Shown here piece after piece: positions 25,743 through 35,167 of a stretch of 64,000 nucleotides of DNA. Source of the DNA: CAZLWA01 sp964563165 (GTDB lineage Bacteria; CLD3; SB21). The position numbers and the translations under genes were made by a program. Location of the stretch: the NCBI GenBank assembly GCA_964563165.1, contig CAZLWA010000016.1, positions 1 to 64,000 on the forward strand, in the 5' to 3' direction. The first letter of the stretch is position 1. Each line of letters begins with the position of its first letter. The notes under the pieces were generated by a model. The model was given only the letters and a program-made list of their open reading frames with translations. It ran no database searches and had not been told where the DNA came from.

Positions 25743-25754
25743 GGGTCAACTCCT
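25740..25754 (-). promoter_or_regulatory. Ribosome binding site and apparent ATT start of the DUF58 gene
   Basis: On the minus strand AGGAG (25754-25750), 7 nt, then ATT (25742-25740). It decides the start because the conserved N-terminus lies between it and the first GTG. Confidence 0.55.
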
Positions 25755-26005
25755 AGTTGGTACAATACAATACTCAAATTTCAAATAACACACAAATCTA
25801 AAATTGTATTATCTAACGATTACTTTTTTTGATCAGTTCGATATTTTTGTAATTTGGAGATTAGTCTTATTGATTCTTGCCGTTAAAATTGCGACCGGTT
25901 AGAAATTAAGAAATCTTCTGCGTTATTAGTCGGACTGTGGATTCTCTGGATTTTGTTAGCAACTTTATTAGCTTTATTAGGATTTAGTGAGTAGTCAAAC
26001 ATTTT

Positions 26006-26746
26006 ATGAAGCTAGAGCAAATTAAATTCTATCTATCTCTTAACATTGGAGCGATAGTTAATCCATTTCTCTTTTTCCAATCAATCTTACAATCAGTGAC
26101 ACAATTAATTGTATATTTTAAGATCAATGGAGAATTGCCTACATACGAATCCTATAATAATGATGCTGCATACTCATTGCCATTTGAAGGTGAATGGACA
26201 GTGGCGAAGGGCGGATTTATACAACAATATTTTCACTCATGGGACTTTACACAACGGTATGCTTATGATTTTGTCATTGTAGATAGTAATAATTCATCCT
26301 CTCGTCCAAATGGAAAACACAATATCGATTACTATGCATTTGAACGGAAAATTTTAGCGCCATGTGATGGCGAAGTTGTCAAAGTTAAAGATGGTACAAG
26401 AGACGGCAGGAAACCGGGTACCGGTTGGATCGACATCTTTACTACGTATTTTGCAGGCAATCACGTTATTATTAAGCATTCGGAGAAAGAATTCAGTTTC
26501 ATAGCACATTTTCAGAAGGGAAGTATATGTGTCAAAGAATCGCAAAAAGTTACGAAAGGTCAAGTTCTTGGTCAATGCGGTAATTCAGGTATCTCATCTG
26601 AGCCACATATACATTTTCACCTTCAAAGTTCTGCATCGATTTTTCTCTCTCATGCTGTTCCAGTCAGATTCTCAAAAATAAAGTGCGACGGCGTACTTCA
26701 AGAACGAATAGTGATTACGCAGAGGAATGTTGTCGCTAATTATTGA
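26006..26746 (+). CDS. M23 (LytM-like) family peptidase in an AT-rich islet
   Basis: Predicted zinc peptidase or related fold of 246 residues. The LytM core is visible: ILAPCDGEVVKVKDG, GNHVIIKHSEKEFSFIAHF, VTKGQVLGQCGNSG and the metal motif HIHFHLQ. In the first motif (QRYAYDF) the Asp is present, but the His expected four residues earlier is Arg, so either another His (for example in YFHSWDF) takes its place or activity is changed. The N-terminus has one or two hydrophobic stretches (GAIVNPFLFF), probably a membrane anchor. The gene and its flanks are visibly richer in A+T than neighbours, and it faces two minus-strand genes, which suggests transfer. Confidence 0.82.
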   Translation: MKLEQIKFYLSLNIGAIVNPFLFFQSILQSVTQLIVYFKINGELPTYESYNNDAAYSLPFEGEWTVAKGGFIQQYFHSWDFTQRYAYDFVIVDSNNSSSRPNGKHNIDYYAFERKILAPCDGEVVKVKDGTRDGRKPGTGWIDIFTTYFAGNHVIIKHSEKEFSFIAHFQKGSICVKESQKVTKGQVLGQCGNSGISSEPHIHFHLQSSASIFLSHAVPVRFSKIKCDGVLQERIVITQRNVVANY

Positions 26747-26875
26747 TCCTTTTCTATTTTTTCTCATCTAGAAAAATTCCAACAAATTGAAAAGTCACTT
26801 TGAAAGTTACTTGTAATCTGGCAATTGTGTTTTTAAATCTATTTTCGGTAGGCCGTAAATAACTTTGAATGCGAC

Positions 26876-28210
26876 TTATCTTTGCGGGATCGATTTTCCT
26901 TCGGCCAGCATTTCCGACCAGCGGATGTACTTCTGCAGGCGATACATCAAACGATATGCGGCGGTGCGGAAAACCGGAACTTTCGATACCAGCGCTTCGC
27001 TCCGCAGGAGTTCGAGCTGCTGCTGATAATAGGGCAGGGCGGTGTCGTGAAAATATTTCGTGTATTTCGCATTGTTCTCGACGAAATGGCCGTGGTCATA
27101 CGTATACACGTCGCACCACGCCGCCACGGCTCCGAGACTGAAATAGGTATTGATACTGGTGATCATTTCATCCACGCCGTCGCCGTCCAGGTCTTTCGCT
27201 TCCGCAAATGCGCCGAATTCCGTTGCGCGCATATTCGTTTCATCATAGAAGAGGACGACCGTACTGTTCTTGCCCCATTCATTGCCGTATTCGACAAAAC
27301 GTAAAAATACCTCGTATCCGGGCCGGTTGTCCAGATTTAGAATTTTGATATCCGTAGGCTGGAAAGAATTTTCCGTGAACGTTTTTTCCAGGACGTATTC
27401 GTATTTATCTCCGCGTTTTTTTAGCAGCCGGAAAAATCCTTTTTCTTTCTCATCAGCCGTACTCCGCCGTGTGCCGGCAATGAGCAATTCCTCCATGCCG
27501 TCCCCGTCCACGTCGATCAGGTATCCGCGTGTATCTCCGACATACCAAATAGGGGCATCCGGCGTATCCGCCGTGCTGATCACACGCATTTCCAACAACT
27601 CTTTCTGCGTTAAGACGGGAAATGTGTAGCGGAACGAGCTAACGATGCGGCTATACGTCGTGTCTTTATTTCCGATCGTGAATAATTCGATATTCGAGAC
27701 AAAGTGATCGCCTTGAAATTCCGCCGGGAAGTAGGTGATCGTAGCCTGCGGATCCACGCATTTGCCGATCCAATTTTCTTTCACGGTCCGGTAGTCGTAC
27801 TTCGGATTCAATTTCGGCTGAATTTCATAACCGCCGATGCCGCCCGGTACCATGATCTTATTCAGCGGCGGCAGGGCGTCATAAAAATACGGATGGTAGT
27901 GCGGATAGCGTTCGATTGCATACTCGTCAGGAGGAAGCATGAACAAGGATTCTTCCGGCAGCGCTTTGACGGAAATGAAACGATTGGACGCCGGATCAAA
28001 TAATTCGATGCCGAAGACGGTTTGCTGTATATTCCAGTGGCTGGGAATGTCCACGCTGAAGCCGTACTTCGTATTGGAGTACGTGGTCCATTCGGTTGGC
28101 TTGGATTCCGTGTGTACGTATTCTACCGGATGGCATACGAGCAAATTAAAAACGAACAATACGATGCACGCAGTGAGGAGAAACAACAGCCGGTAGCTGA
28201 GCGCTTTCAT
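26876..28210 (-). CDS. Membrane-anchored protein with FG-GAP-like calcium loops, function unknown
   Basis: A 444-residue protein with one N-terminal hydrophobic segment (LLFLLTACIVLFVFNLLVC), hence anchored or exported. Residues about 40-180 (TTYSNTKYGFSVDIPSHWNI) resemble the PsbP/lipoprotein-like fold often seen in such proteins. The second half has two DxDGDG loops (IDVDGDGMEELLIAG, KDLDGDGVDEMITS) of FG-GAP type. I start at ATG 28210, just before the hydrophobic segment with AAGG upstream. The frame extends further but would overlap the next gene. No specific role can be given. Confidence 0.72.
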   Translation of the reverse strand: MKALSYRLLFLLTACIVLFVFNLLVCHPVEYVHTESKPTEWTTYSNTKYGFSVDIPSHWNIQQTVFGIELFDPASNRFISVKALPEESLFMLPPDEYAIERYPHYHPYFYDALPPLNKIMVPGGIGGYEIQPKLNPKYDYRTVKENWIGKCVDPQATITYFPAEFQGDHFVSNIELFTIGNKDTTYSRIVSSFRYTFPVLTQKELLEMRVISTADTPDAPIWYVGDTRGYLIDVDGDGMEELLIAGTRRSTADEKEKGFFRLLKKRGDKYEYVLEKTFTENSFQPTDIKILNLDNRPGYEVFLRFVEYGNEWGKNSTVVLFYDETNMRATEFGAFAEAKDLDGDGVDEMITSINTYFSLGAVAAWCDVYTYDHGHFVENNAKYTKYFHDTALPYYQQQLELLRSEALVSKVPVFRTAAYRLMYRLQKYIRWSEMLAEGKSIPQR

Positions 28211-28301
28211 AAGCCTTACGTGTTGATGAGAATGTGAAAGAAGCATCCGGGGTTCCAGAAGACCCCGCGAAAAAAGTGAAATGACACGCGGAGAAAGACC
28301 G

Positions 28302-28850
28302 TTACTTGAGTTGCGAAAGGCAATGAAATAACGAATCGTCGTATGAGCGCGCGTCGGCGACTTTGATAAGCAAATTATAAAAAATGTCAGACCGGGAGTC
28401 CGCGAACAACCCTGCAATCACGGGTGCGCCGGTCGCGCGAAATGCGTGCGCAAACGTAATATCAAAAGTTTTGTTAAAATCCAGGATCAAGTCGAATTGT
28501 TTGTTCTTCAGCGCCTGAATGATACTTTTTTTGAGCATACGAAAAAACCGGATATCTTTTTTCTGAATGAGGTTGACCGAATCGTTTTGATCGGCTTGCA
28601 GCTGTAAGCGGCTCTCGACGGGGAACGATTCCAAAATCAAGAATTCCGCCTGCCCCTTCGGAAAACACGCGCTCACGTTTTCCTGAATGAATCGTACCCG
28701 TTCGCTTTCGATGCCGGAGGGCAAGTGAATAAGAATACGCCGCGCATTACCGACCATGATCCGGTAATCAATGAGGTCCATCGGTTTTCGAAACCGTGAA
28801 AACCTGACCAAAAACCTTGTCAGCAAAGATTTCACCATGGATTCGAACAT
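28302..28850 (-). CDS. Conserved hypothetical protein, weakly glycosyltransferase-9-like
   Basis: A 182-residue basic protein with alternating beta and alpha elements (RRILIHLPSG, AEFLILESF, FDLILDFNKTFDITFAHAFRATGAP). The order and the DLILDFN strand recall half of a GT9/heptosyltransferase-type Rossmann domain, or the small Bacteroidota DUF6913 proteins. It is too short for a full GT9 enzyme. It lies between surA and the FG-GAP-like gene on the same strand, 41 bp after surA's start and so divided from it by normal spacing. Assignment is weak. Confidence 0.55.
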   Translation of the reverse strand: MFESMVKSLLTRFLVRFSRFRKPMDLIDYRIMVGNARRILIHLPSGIESERVRFIQENVSACFPKGQAEFLILESFPVESRLQLQADQNDSVNLIQKKDIRFFRMLKKSIIQALKNKQFDLILDFNKTFDITFAHAFRATGAPVIAGLFADSRSDIFYNLLIKVADARSYDDSLFHCLSQLK

Positions 28851-28891
28851 AATTTATTACACGTATTTGTTGGCACCCGGGAAAAAGATCC

Positions 28892-30187
28892 TCACATCCG
28901 GATATCAATATAGAATTTCGACCGGATTTGCTCCAGCCATTTGTCCATTTCCTTGCTTTGTTTCTGCCTCAGGGCAAAATTCTCGATCGCCTGCCAATCA
29001 TCGCGCAGATTCGCCTTGCGGGTATCGCGTTTGCCGTTGAGCCGGACAATATGATAGCCCGTGACGACGCTTGATTCGAAGGGATCGGAAACTTTCCCAA
29101 CCTCCATCGCCTGTACGGCTTTGAGGAAGGTCTTGTCCTGAATCGTCGAAAGTTCCACCCATCCGAGGTTGCCCAAATTACCTTTCTTCGCGGGGTCGTC
29201 GGAATACTGCAGCGCGGCGTTTTCAAAACTGATCTTAGCGTTCGCGACGTCTTCGCGAATTTTTTGAATTTTGGCTTTTGCGGCCGTTTTATCGTCCGCC
29301 GTGGACGCGACGCCGATCAGAATATGACGCACATGAATTTTCTCGCCGGTTTTCTCGATCATTTGAATGATGTGGCAGCCGAATTCCGATGTCACTACTT
29401 CGGAGATCTCTCCGGGCTCGAGCTTTGCGGACGCTTCGGCAAATTCTTTGACGAAATCGTTGCGATTAAACCAGCCGAGGTCACCGCCTTTTTTAGCGGA
29501 ACCGGGATCGTTGGAAAAGCGCTGCGCGAGTTTGCCGAAATCAGCGCCCTTGCGGATCGAGTCAAGAACGATCACCGCGATTTTCCGCGCTTCCGCAAAC
29601 GCCTCGTCGCCGGGCTTCACTTCGATCAGAATCTGGCTGATATCTGCCGACGCGCCGACTTCCGGTAAACTGTCTTTATGGGTGTTAAAAAAATTTTCGA
29701 TCTCCGCACGGGAAACTTTCATATCCTGAAATTTTGACGATTGGATCTTTTGCGCCAGCATTTGCTTGCGCACGGTGCTTTTATAGAGCTTCCGAATTTC
29801 TCTGATGCTCTTGCCCAGATATTTTTCCAGTTCCGCTTCGCCGCCCGCTTGCCGCACCCGTTCCTGGATCTGCTGATCGAGCGACTGTTCGACCTGCGCG
29901 TCGTCGATCGTGATGCTGTCCAGTTTCGCCTGGGCGAGGAGGATCTTTTGATTGATGAGCGCGTCAAGAACCTTCTTTTCGATTTTCGCGTAGGCCTCAA
30001 TATCCGTTTCCGGATTGATGTGCTGATTCGCCGCCTCGAAATACGCGTATTGCTGCACTTCTCCGCTCATGATGACCTCGTCGTCCACTACGGCGGAAAT
30101 TTTTTCAATGAGCTGCCTTTGGGCGAATACGTTGGCCGAACAAAATAATAATGTGATGACGAGAGCCGGAAAGAAAAAATTTCGCAT
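28892..30187 (-). CDS. surA: Periplasmic peptidylprolyl isomerase, SurA-like
   Basis: Periplasmic chaperone and proline isomerase that helps outer-membrane proteins fold. It has a signal peptide (ends ANVFAQ), a SurA N-terminal domain (residues about 25-165, EKISAVVDDEVIMSGEV) and two parvulin domains (about 172-275, ADISQILIEVKPG ... GWFNRNDFV; and about 283-390, VRHILIGVAS ... LGWVELSTI), then a short C-terminal helix. At 431 residues it matches the family. It fits with TamB and other envelope genes in the window, though none is adjacent. Confidence 0.92.
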   Translation of the reverse strand: MRNFFFPALVITLLFCSANVFAQRQLIEKISAVVDDEVIMSGEVQQYAYFEAANQHINPETDIEAYAKIEKKVLDALINQKILLAQAKLDSITIDDAQVEQSLDQQIQERVRQAGGEAELEKYLGKSIREIRKLYKSTVRKQMLAQKIQSSKFQDMKVSRAEIENFFNTHKDSLPEVGASADISQILIEVKPGDEAFAEARKIAVIVLDSIRKGADFGKLAQRFSNDPGSAKKGGDLGWFNRNDFVKEFAEASAKLEPGEISEVVTSEFGCHIIQMIEKTGEKIHVRHILIGVASTADDKTAAKAKIQKIREDVANAKISFENAALQYSDDPAKKGNLGNLGWVELSTIQDKTFLKAVQAMEVGKVSDPFESSVVTGYHIVRLNGKRDTRKANLRDDWQAIENFALRQKQSKEMDKWLEQIRSKFYIDIRM

Positions 30188-30298
30188 GAACGACTCCTTG
30201 GCTTTGGCCTTTAGCTGTTGGCGATTGGCGGGTATTGATTTAGATATATCATAGTCTCTGCGGCCTCCGTGGCTCCCGTGTTTCTCTTGAATTCAAAA

Positions 30299-31771
30299 TT
30301 AATTCAGATCCACCCACACCGATTTCACTTGCGTGTAGAATTCATAAATGGCTTCCATCCCGCATTCCCTCGTGAAGCCGGACATCCGGTATCCTCCGTA
30401 CGGCATCGCCGCGTCGTACATATTGTACGTATTGATCCATACCGTGCCCGCTTTGATCTTTTTTGCGAGGGTGTGAGCCTTTTTGATATCGCGCGTCCAG
30501 ATGCCTGCGGCCAAACCGTAAAACGACTGATTGGCTTTGGTGACGGCGTCATCAAAATCCTTGAAACTCATCGCTGCAAGGACGGGGCCGAAGATTTCAT
30601 CCGTAGCAATTTTCATGGAATGGTCAACGTGGTCAAAAACCGTCGGCTGAAAAAAATATCCTTCGGTCCCGATACGATTGCCGCCGACGAGAAGTTTCGC
30701 GCCTTCGGATTTTCCGGATTCCACATAGCTCATGACTTTCTTCAATTGCTGTTCCGATGTCAAAGGGCCAAGCTTCGTCTCCGGATTCAGAGGATCACCC
30801 GGTATCATCTTTGAAGCGCGCGCCGATAATTTTTCCATAAATTCATCATGAATTTTTTCTTCGACGAGCAGGCGCGAGCCCGCCGTGCAAATTTCGCCTT
30901 TGTTGTAAAATACGGCCGCCGCCGCCATTTTGACGGTGGTGTCGATATCGGAATCGGCGAAAACGATATTCGGCGATTTGCCGCCCAGTTCGAGAGAAAT
31001 GCGTTTCATGGTCAACGAGGCAATTTTCATGATATCCTGACCGACGGACGTCGAACCTGTAAATGCAATACCGTCCACATCCGTATGGGCGACCAACGCC
31101 GCCCCGGCCGTCTTTCCAAAACCCGGAACGACGTTGAAAACGCCTTCGGGTAATCCGGATTCGGCAAATAGTTCGGCTAACTTCAACGTACTGAGCGGTG
31201 TGAATTCCGAAGGTTTGACAACGACCGTATTTCCTGCCGCCAATGCCGCTGCAATTTTCCTTGCAGCAGTAATCAACGGAAAATTCCAAGGAATAATCAG
31301 CCCCAAAACGCCAAGCGGTTCCCGCAATGTGTAATTAAAGTAGTTTCCGTTCACCGGGATCGTCTCGCCTTCGATTTTTGAGGCAGCGCCGGCGTAGTAG
31401 GCGAAAATATCGGCTGTGATAGGCACTTCAATATTCATCGTTTCTGAAATCGGCTTCCCGCAGTCAATGGTTTCGAGGTATGCAAGCTCTTCGGCGTTTC
31501 TGGAAATGAGTTCGCTGACCTTCCAAAGGTACTTCCCTCGCCTGCCGCCGCTCGTTTTCGGCCATTTGCCCTCTTCGAACGCCTTTCGAGCCGCCGCAAC
31601 CGCCAAATCAATGTCCTTACTGTCGCCTTCGGAGATCTTCGTAATCGTTTTTCCGGTTGCGGGATTTAACGTGTCAAAATATTTTCCCGAGGCACTTTCC
31701 AAAAAATTATTGTTTATAAAAAGTTTAGTGTTCTTTATGTCAAATGTCTTAACATTATTCGCTGACGGCAT
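30299..31771 (-). CDS. Aldehyde dehydrogenase (NAD(P)-dependent)
   Basis: Oxidises an aldehyde to the acid in the cytoplasm. All ALDH superfamily signatures are present: PWNFPLITAARKIAAALAAG, FTGSTSVGQDIM, the general base Glu in SLELGGKSP, the catalytic Cys in GEICTAGSR and EIFGPVLAAM. The C-terminus (YGGYRMSGFTREC) is like the ALDH1/betaine-aldehyde type. I start at ATG 31771 because GGAG lies 5 nt upstream; another ATG at 31789 lacks a binding site. It is a single gene; substrate unknown. Confidence 0.93.
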   Translation of the reverse strand: MPSANNVKTFDIKNTKLFINNNFLESASGKYFDTLNPATGKTITKISEGDSKDIDLAVAAARKAFEEGKWPKTSGGRRGKYLWKVSELISRNAEELAYLETIDCGKPISETMNIEVPITADIFAYYAGAASKIEGETIPVNGNYFNYTLREPLGVLGLIIPWNFPLITAARKIAAALAAGNTVVVKPSEFTPLSTLKLAELFAESGLPEGVFNVVPGFGKTAGAALVAHTDVDGIAFTGSTSVGQDIMKIASLTMKRISLELGGKSPNIVFADSDIDTTVKMAAAAVFYNKGEICTAGSRLLVEEKIHDEFMEKLSARASKMIPGDPLNPETKLGPLTSEQQLKKVMSYVESGKSEGAKLLVGGNRIGTEGYFFQPTVFDHVDHSMKIATDEIFGPVLAAMSFKDFDDAVTKANQSFYGLAAGIWTRDIKKAHTLAKKIKAGTVWINTYNMYDAAMPYGGYRMSGFTRECGMEAIYEFYTQVKSVWVDLN

Positions 31772-31921
31772 TTTATCTCCGGATAACATTTGAAAAAGGC
31801 GACTAGATACAGCTTTTACAAGGGTATAACGTAAAAAGGATTGGATACAAAGTCAAGGGTTTTTAACAGTTATTAACAAGTTATAAACGTATGTGTAAAC
31901 AGGTTTTTACGAAAAAGTGGG

Positions 31922-33136
31922 TTAAACCGCTTTCATTAATGCTTTAAGTTTAAACATTAGTTCATATTGAGTGGCTAGACTGCCGATCGCAGACTGGGCT
32001 CTGGAATTTTCGCTGAAGGAATGTTTGAGGTAATTGCCGAAAACCTCCTTTTCCAGCACTTGAGTTAAGAATGGCGCCTTGGAAAACTGCCTGTGGAACA
32101 TGTTTTTCCATTTTTCATCGAAGCGATAGAGGAATTCCCTGGAATAATTCTTTCCGTCACTGGCTTCGATCGCCGTTTCGCCTGCCAGAATGCCGGAATT
32201 AAGAGCGTAGGAAATTCCTTCCGCCGTAATCGGGTCGGTGAACGAAGCTGCGTCGCCGGTCATGATAAAACCGTCGCGGATCCTTGAATTTTCGTAGTCA
32301 ACCGCGAGGGGGATCTTACCGCCGCTCAATGACCCGCACAATTTAGCATGTCTGAGCTTCTTTTGGGCCAGGGGATGATGGAGGAAAAAATCGTCCATGA
32401 GTTTCCGGAGATCAATTTGCCGCTCTTCGATGATATGCTGGAACGTGCCGCAGCCGATATTGGCAGTCGTGGACGAAGTCGGGAATATCCAGTAATAACC
32501 CGGCAAGATTTTGTCGTCAAAATAGAATTCAACGGTGTCTCCCAGGCCTTCCACGTTCTCATAATATCCGCGAATGGCCAGCGCGCATCGGTGCGGATCC
32601 TGATTACCCGCGCCGACCTGAACGGCCAGGCCCGAATTCGCCCCGCAGGCGTCGATCACGAGCGGTGCGCGGCAGTCTATTCTGTCCCCGCGCCGGTCAA
32701 AGGTTACGCCGACGATCTTTTCGCTCTCGATCATGAGCTGATGAACTTTCGATTCGGGCCGAAAGTCAACGCCTTCATAACGCCGGGCCTGCTGCAAAAC
32801 AAGGTGATCAAATTCAAATCGGGGAAGGACGTACAAGAAAAATTCCGATTCGCCTATCGGGCGGCGAACCGTGATCTCGCTGTAATCGCTGAAAAAAAGA
32901 GAATACCCTTTGGAAAAGAATTGTACTTTCTCGAGAAAAATTTCCAGCAATTCCAAACGCTTCAGCGGTTCAAAACATTTGAACGTCAGGCCGTCGCCGC
33001 AGGTTTTGTCACGCGGAAACGAGGCTTTGTCGAGCAGCAGAACTTTTTTACCGGCTTTTCCTAAAACCGCGGCGGTGCTGCTTCCGGCGGGACCGGCTCC
33101 GGCAATAATGACGTCGAAATCAAGCGGCTGTGCCAA
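31922..33136 (-). CDS. FAD-dependent oxidoreductase, geranylgeranyl reductase family
   Basis: Flavoprotein of the GGR family, which reduces isoprenoid double bonds in lipids, chlorophyll or menaquinone. The dinucleotide motif is VIIAGAGPAGSSTAAVL, followed by DKASFPRDKTCGDGLT, typical of the family, and the second FAD contact GDAASFTDPITAEGISYAL. 404 residues is normal. There are no isoprenoid biosynthesis genes next to it; menaquinone side-chain reduction (MenJ-like) is one possible role, but this is inference. A near-perfect AT-rich inverted repeat (about 33187-33207) lies 50 bp upstream. Confidence 0.88.
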   Translation of the reverse strand: MAQPLDFDVIIAGAGPAGSSTAAVLGKAGKKVLLLDKASFPRDKTCGDGLTFKCFEPLKRLELLEIFLEKVQFFSKGYSLFFSDYSEITVRRPIGESEFFLYVLPRFEFDHLVLQQARRYEGVDFRPESKVHQLMIESEKIVGVTFDRRGDRIDCRAPLVIDACGANSGLAVQVGAGNQDPHRCALAIRGYYENVEGLGDTVEFYFDDKILPGYYWIFPTSSTTANIGCGTFQHIIEERQIDLRKLMDDFFLHHPLAQKKLRHAKLCGSLSGGKIPLAVDYENSRIRDGFIMTGDAASFTDPITAEGISYALNSGILAGETAIEASDGKNYSREFLYRFDEKWKNMFHRQFSKAPFLTQVLEKEVFGNYLKHSFSENSRAQSAIGSLATQYELMFKLKALMKAV

Positions 33137-33374
33137 TGGGTCGCCTTTTCAGTTGGAGATTTGATCTTGTTGCCCGCGAAACACGCAAAAAAATATTTTT
33201 TGCGCTGGCGGAAAAAAATTACCTGGATTTCACTTTCAGATCGCTTTGATTGACCGAATTCGTCCATAAAAGTTTTTCGGACTCGTCGCAGCATTCCATC
33301 GTTAGTTTACGCTCATTCTTTTTTCCGGAAAATCTCAGCAGCAGTACATTCGGGAGAGGAAAAAACAGCAGGAA

Positions 33375-33731
33375 CTATTTTTTTTCATCTTCTTCCATGT
33401 CCAAATGAAACTTGTGGAGGAAGCGGTGAAAAACCGGAGCAAAGAGGACCGCCGCCACCGAAAGGAAAGCCAATCCGCTGAAGAGCGCATACAATGACGC
33501 GAATATTTTTCCGCCATCCGTTTGCATCGGATTGACGGGGCCCATGCCGGTCAGAATCATGGAAGCATTCAAGAACGAGTCGATCCATGACAGCCCGCCG
33601 ATGAAATGATAGCCGACAATGCCTATGCCGAGCGAAAAAAACAAAATACCGAACGAAAAACCAAAATTCCTGACTAAGCGCAGGTAGAATTCTTTTTTGG
33701 AAATAAGCGGGGATTTGTGATGTTCGTACAT
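33375..33731 (-). CDS. Small two-helix membrane protein resembling an Ion_trans_2 potassium channel subunit
   Basis: A 118-residue protein with TM1 (FGFSFGILFFSLGIGIVGY), a re-entrant pore-like segment (WIDSFLNASMILTGMGPVNP) and TM2 (FASLYALFSGLAFLSVAAVL), then a charged tail (FHRFLHKFHLDMEEDEKK). The order and the Gly-Ser hinge in TM2 match minimal two-helix potassium channels. The filter, however, reads TGMGPVNP where T(V/I)GYGD(x)xP is usual, so potassium selectivity is doubtful. The ATG follows AAAGGAAA. It is a stand-alone gene between the flavoprotein and the ABC permease. Confidence 0.68.
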   Translation of the reverse strand: MYEHHKSPLISKKEFYLRLVRNFGFSFGILFFSLGIGIVGYHFIGGLSWIDSFLNASMILTGMGPVNPMQTDGGKIFASLYALFSGLAFLSVAAVLFAPVFHRFLHKFHLDMEEDEKK

Positions 33732-33936
33732 ATTTTGAATTTCCTTTCCGCGAAGGCGAAAACCCGTAAGGGCCCAGCGGCCCGAACAATGTTTTTTGGG
33801 GAGAAAGGCGCAGAAAGGTAGGGAAATAATTCAACACCTTCAATGAATTGTTTGCCGTACGCCCGAAACAAAAAAATAATTCAGGAGAAAAATATATTGC
33901 AAGGCAGGCAGTTTTGAATTTGGAATTGACGAACGG

Positions 33937-35151
33937 CTATTCGTACCGCAGGGAATCGATCACATTGGATCGGGCGGCTTTGAGGGCAGGATAAAAACCG
34001 AAGAAGAGCCCAACGAGCCCGGACAGCCCGAAACTCAGGAACACGGAACTCAATGTGACGACCACATTCCAGCCGGCGTACATCTTCAATAACAGCGAAG
34101 AGCCGATACCGGTTCCGATCCCGATGATGCCGCCTAAGATACAGACCACGAGAGCTTCCATGATGAATTGAATCAAGATATCTTTTTTCTTGGCTCCGAT
34201 CGCTTTTCGAATCCCGATTTCCTTGGTTCGTTCGGTCACGGAAACGATCATGATATTCATAATTCCTATACCGCCAACCATCAGGGAAATCGCGGCAATG
34301 GAGGCTAACAAGACGGACAGCGTCTCATTGGTCTCTTGCGCCGTCAGAATGACATCCGCCTGATTGCGAATGCTGAAATCATTAGGTTGATCCGATCGCA
34401 GGCGATGCATGCGGCGCAGGGTACGCTCAATGTCGATCGTTGCGTCCTCCATCTTAGTATTGTCGGCGACACTGACGGAAATATTATTGATGAAATCCAC
34501 GCCGAACAGCCTGAATTGCGCCGTGGAAAGGGGAATCACGATCTGGTCATCCTGGTTCTGGAATCCCGTTTGCCCTTTGCCCTCGAAAACACCGACCACC
34601 AAAAAATTCTGCCCGCTGATCTTAACGGTTTTCCCGAGCGGAACTTCCGTATCGAATAAATTGCGCACCACCTCCGGCCCCAGAACGCAAACCTTTGCCC
34701 GTGAAAGGAATTCGGTGACATTGAAAAATCTTCCTTTTTCGATATTAAAGTTGCGGACCTCCGGATAAGCGAGGGTGGTTCCCACGATGGTCGAATTCGT
34801 ATTTTTTTCGAGATATTTCGCCTGTGCGTTGCGGCTGAATTCACATGAATAATTTGAGATCAGGTCGGAGGCTGTCGAGACGGCACCCGCATCGGAGACG
34901 GTCAACTTCACCGACGTTCCTGCGCCGAGCGATGCCCGGCCCTGGTTAGACGATCCGGCGCGAACATAAAGGAGATTGGTTCCCAAACCCTTTAATTGTT
35001 CATTGACACGCTGGCGTGCGCCCTCGCCCAGTGCAACCATGGCAATGACGGCGGCGATGCCGATGACAATGCCGAGCAGCGTCAGCAGCGTGCGCAAGGT
35101 ATTCGCGCGCAAGGCGCTGAGGGCCGTCATTAAATTTTCAAAAAGGCTCAT
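33937..35151 (-). CDS. ABC transporter permease, MacB/FtsX-type
   Basis: Inner-membrane subunit of a MacB-type exporter: one N-terminal helix (TLLTLLGIVIGIAAVIAMVAL), a large periplasmic MacB_PCD domain (about residues 45-240) and an FtsX domain with three helices containing SVTERTKEIGIRKAIGA. The 404 residues cover only the membrane part. The ATP-binding domain, fused in true MacB, is absent, and no ATPase gene is next to it. It starts 16 bp after the adaptor gene, so the pair is an operon. The closest possible ATPase is at 52988, beside a second permease. Confidence 0.9.
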   Translation of the reverse strand: MSLFENLMTALSALRANTLRTLLTLLGIVIGIAAVIAMVALGEGARQRVNEQLKGLGTNLLYVRAGSSNQGRASLGAGTSVKLTVSDAGAVSTASDLISNYSCEFSRNAQAKYLEKNTNSTIVGTTLAYPEVRNFNIEKGRFFNVTEFLSRAKVCVLGPEVVRNLFDTEVPLGKTVKISGQNFLVVGVFEGKGQTGFQNQDDQIVIPLSTAQFRLFGVDFINNISVSVADNTKMEDATIDIERTLRRMHRLRSDQPNDFSIRNQADVILTAQETNETLSVLLASIAAISLMVGGIGIMNIMIVSVTERTKEIGIRKAIGAKKKDILIQFIMEALVVCILGGIIGIGTGIGSSLLLKMYAGWNVVVTLSSVFLSFGLSGLVGLFFGFYPALKAARSNVIDSLRYE

Positions 35152-35167
35152 ACGTATTCACAGCGCC

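Noticed and set aside
32348..33064. 238-codon plus-strand frame
   Set aside because: Antisense to the geranylgeranyl-reductase-family gene.
33187..33207. AT-rich inverted repeat as terminator
   Set aside because: The stem is almost only A-T pairs and no GC-rich base exists, so stable termination is unlikely.
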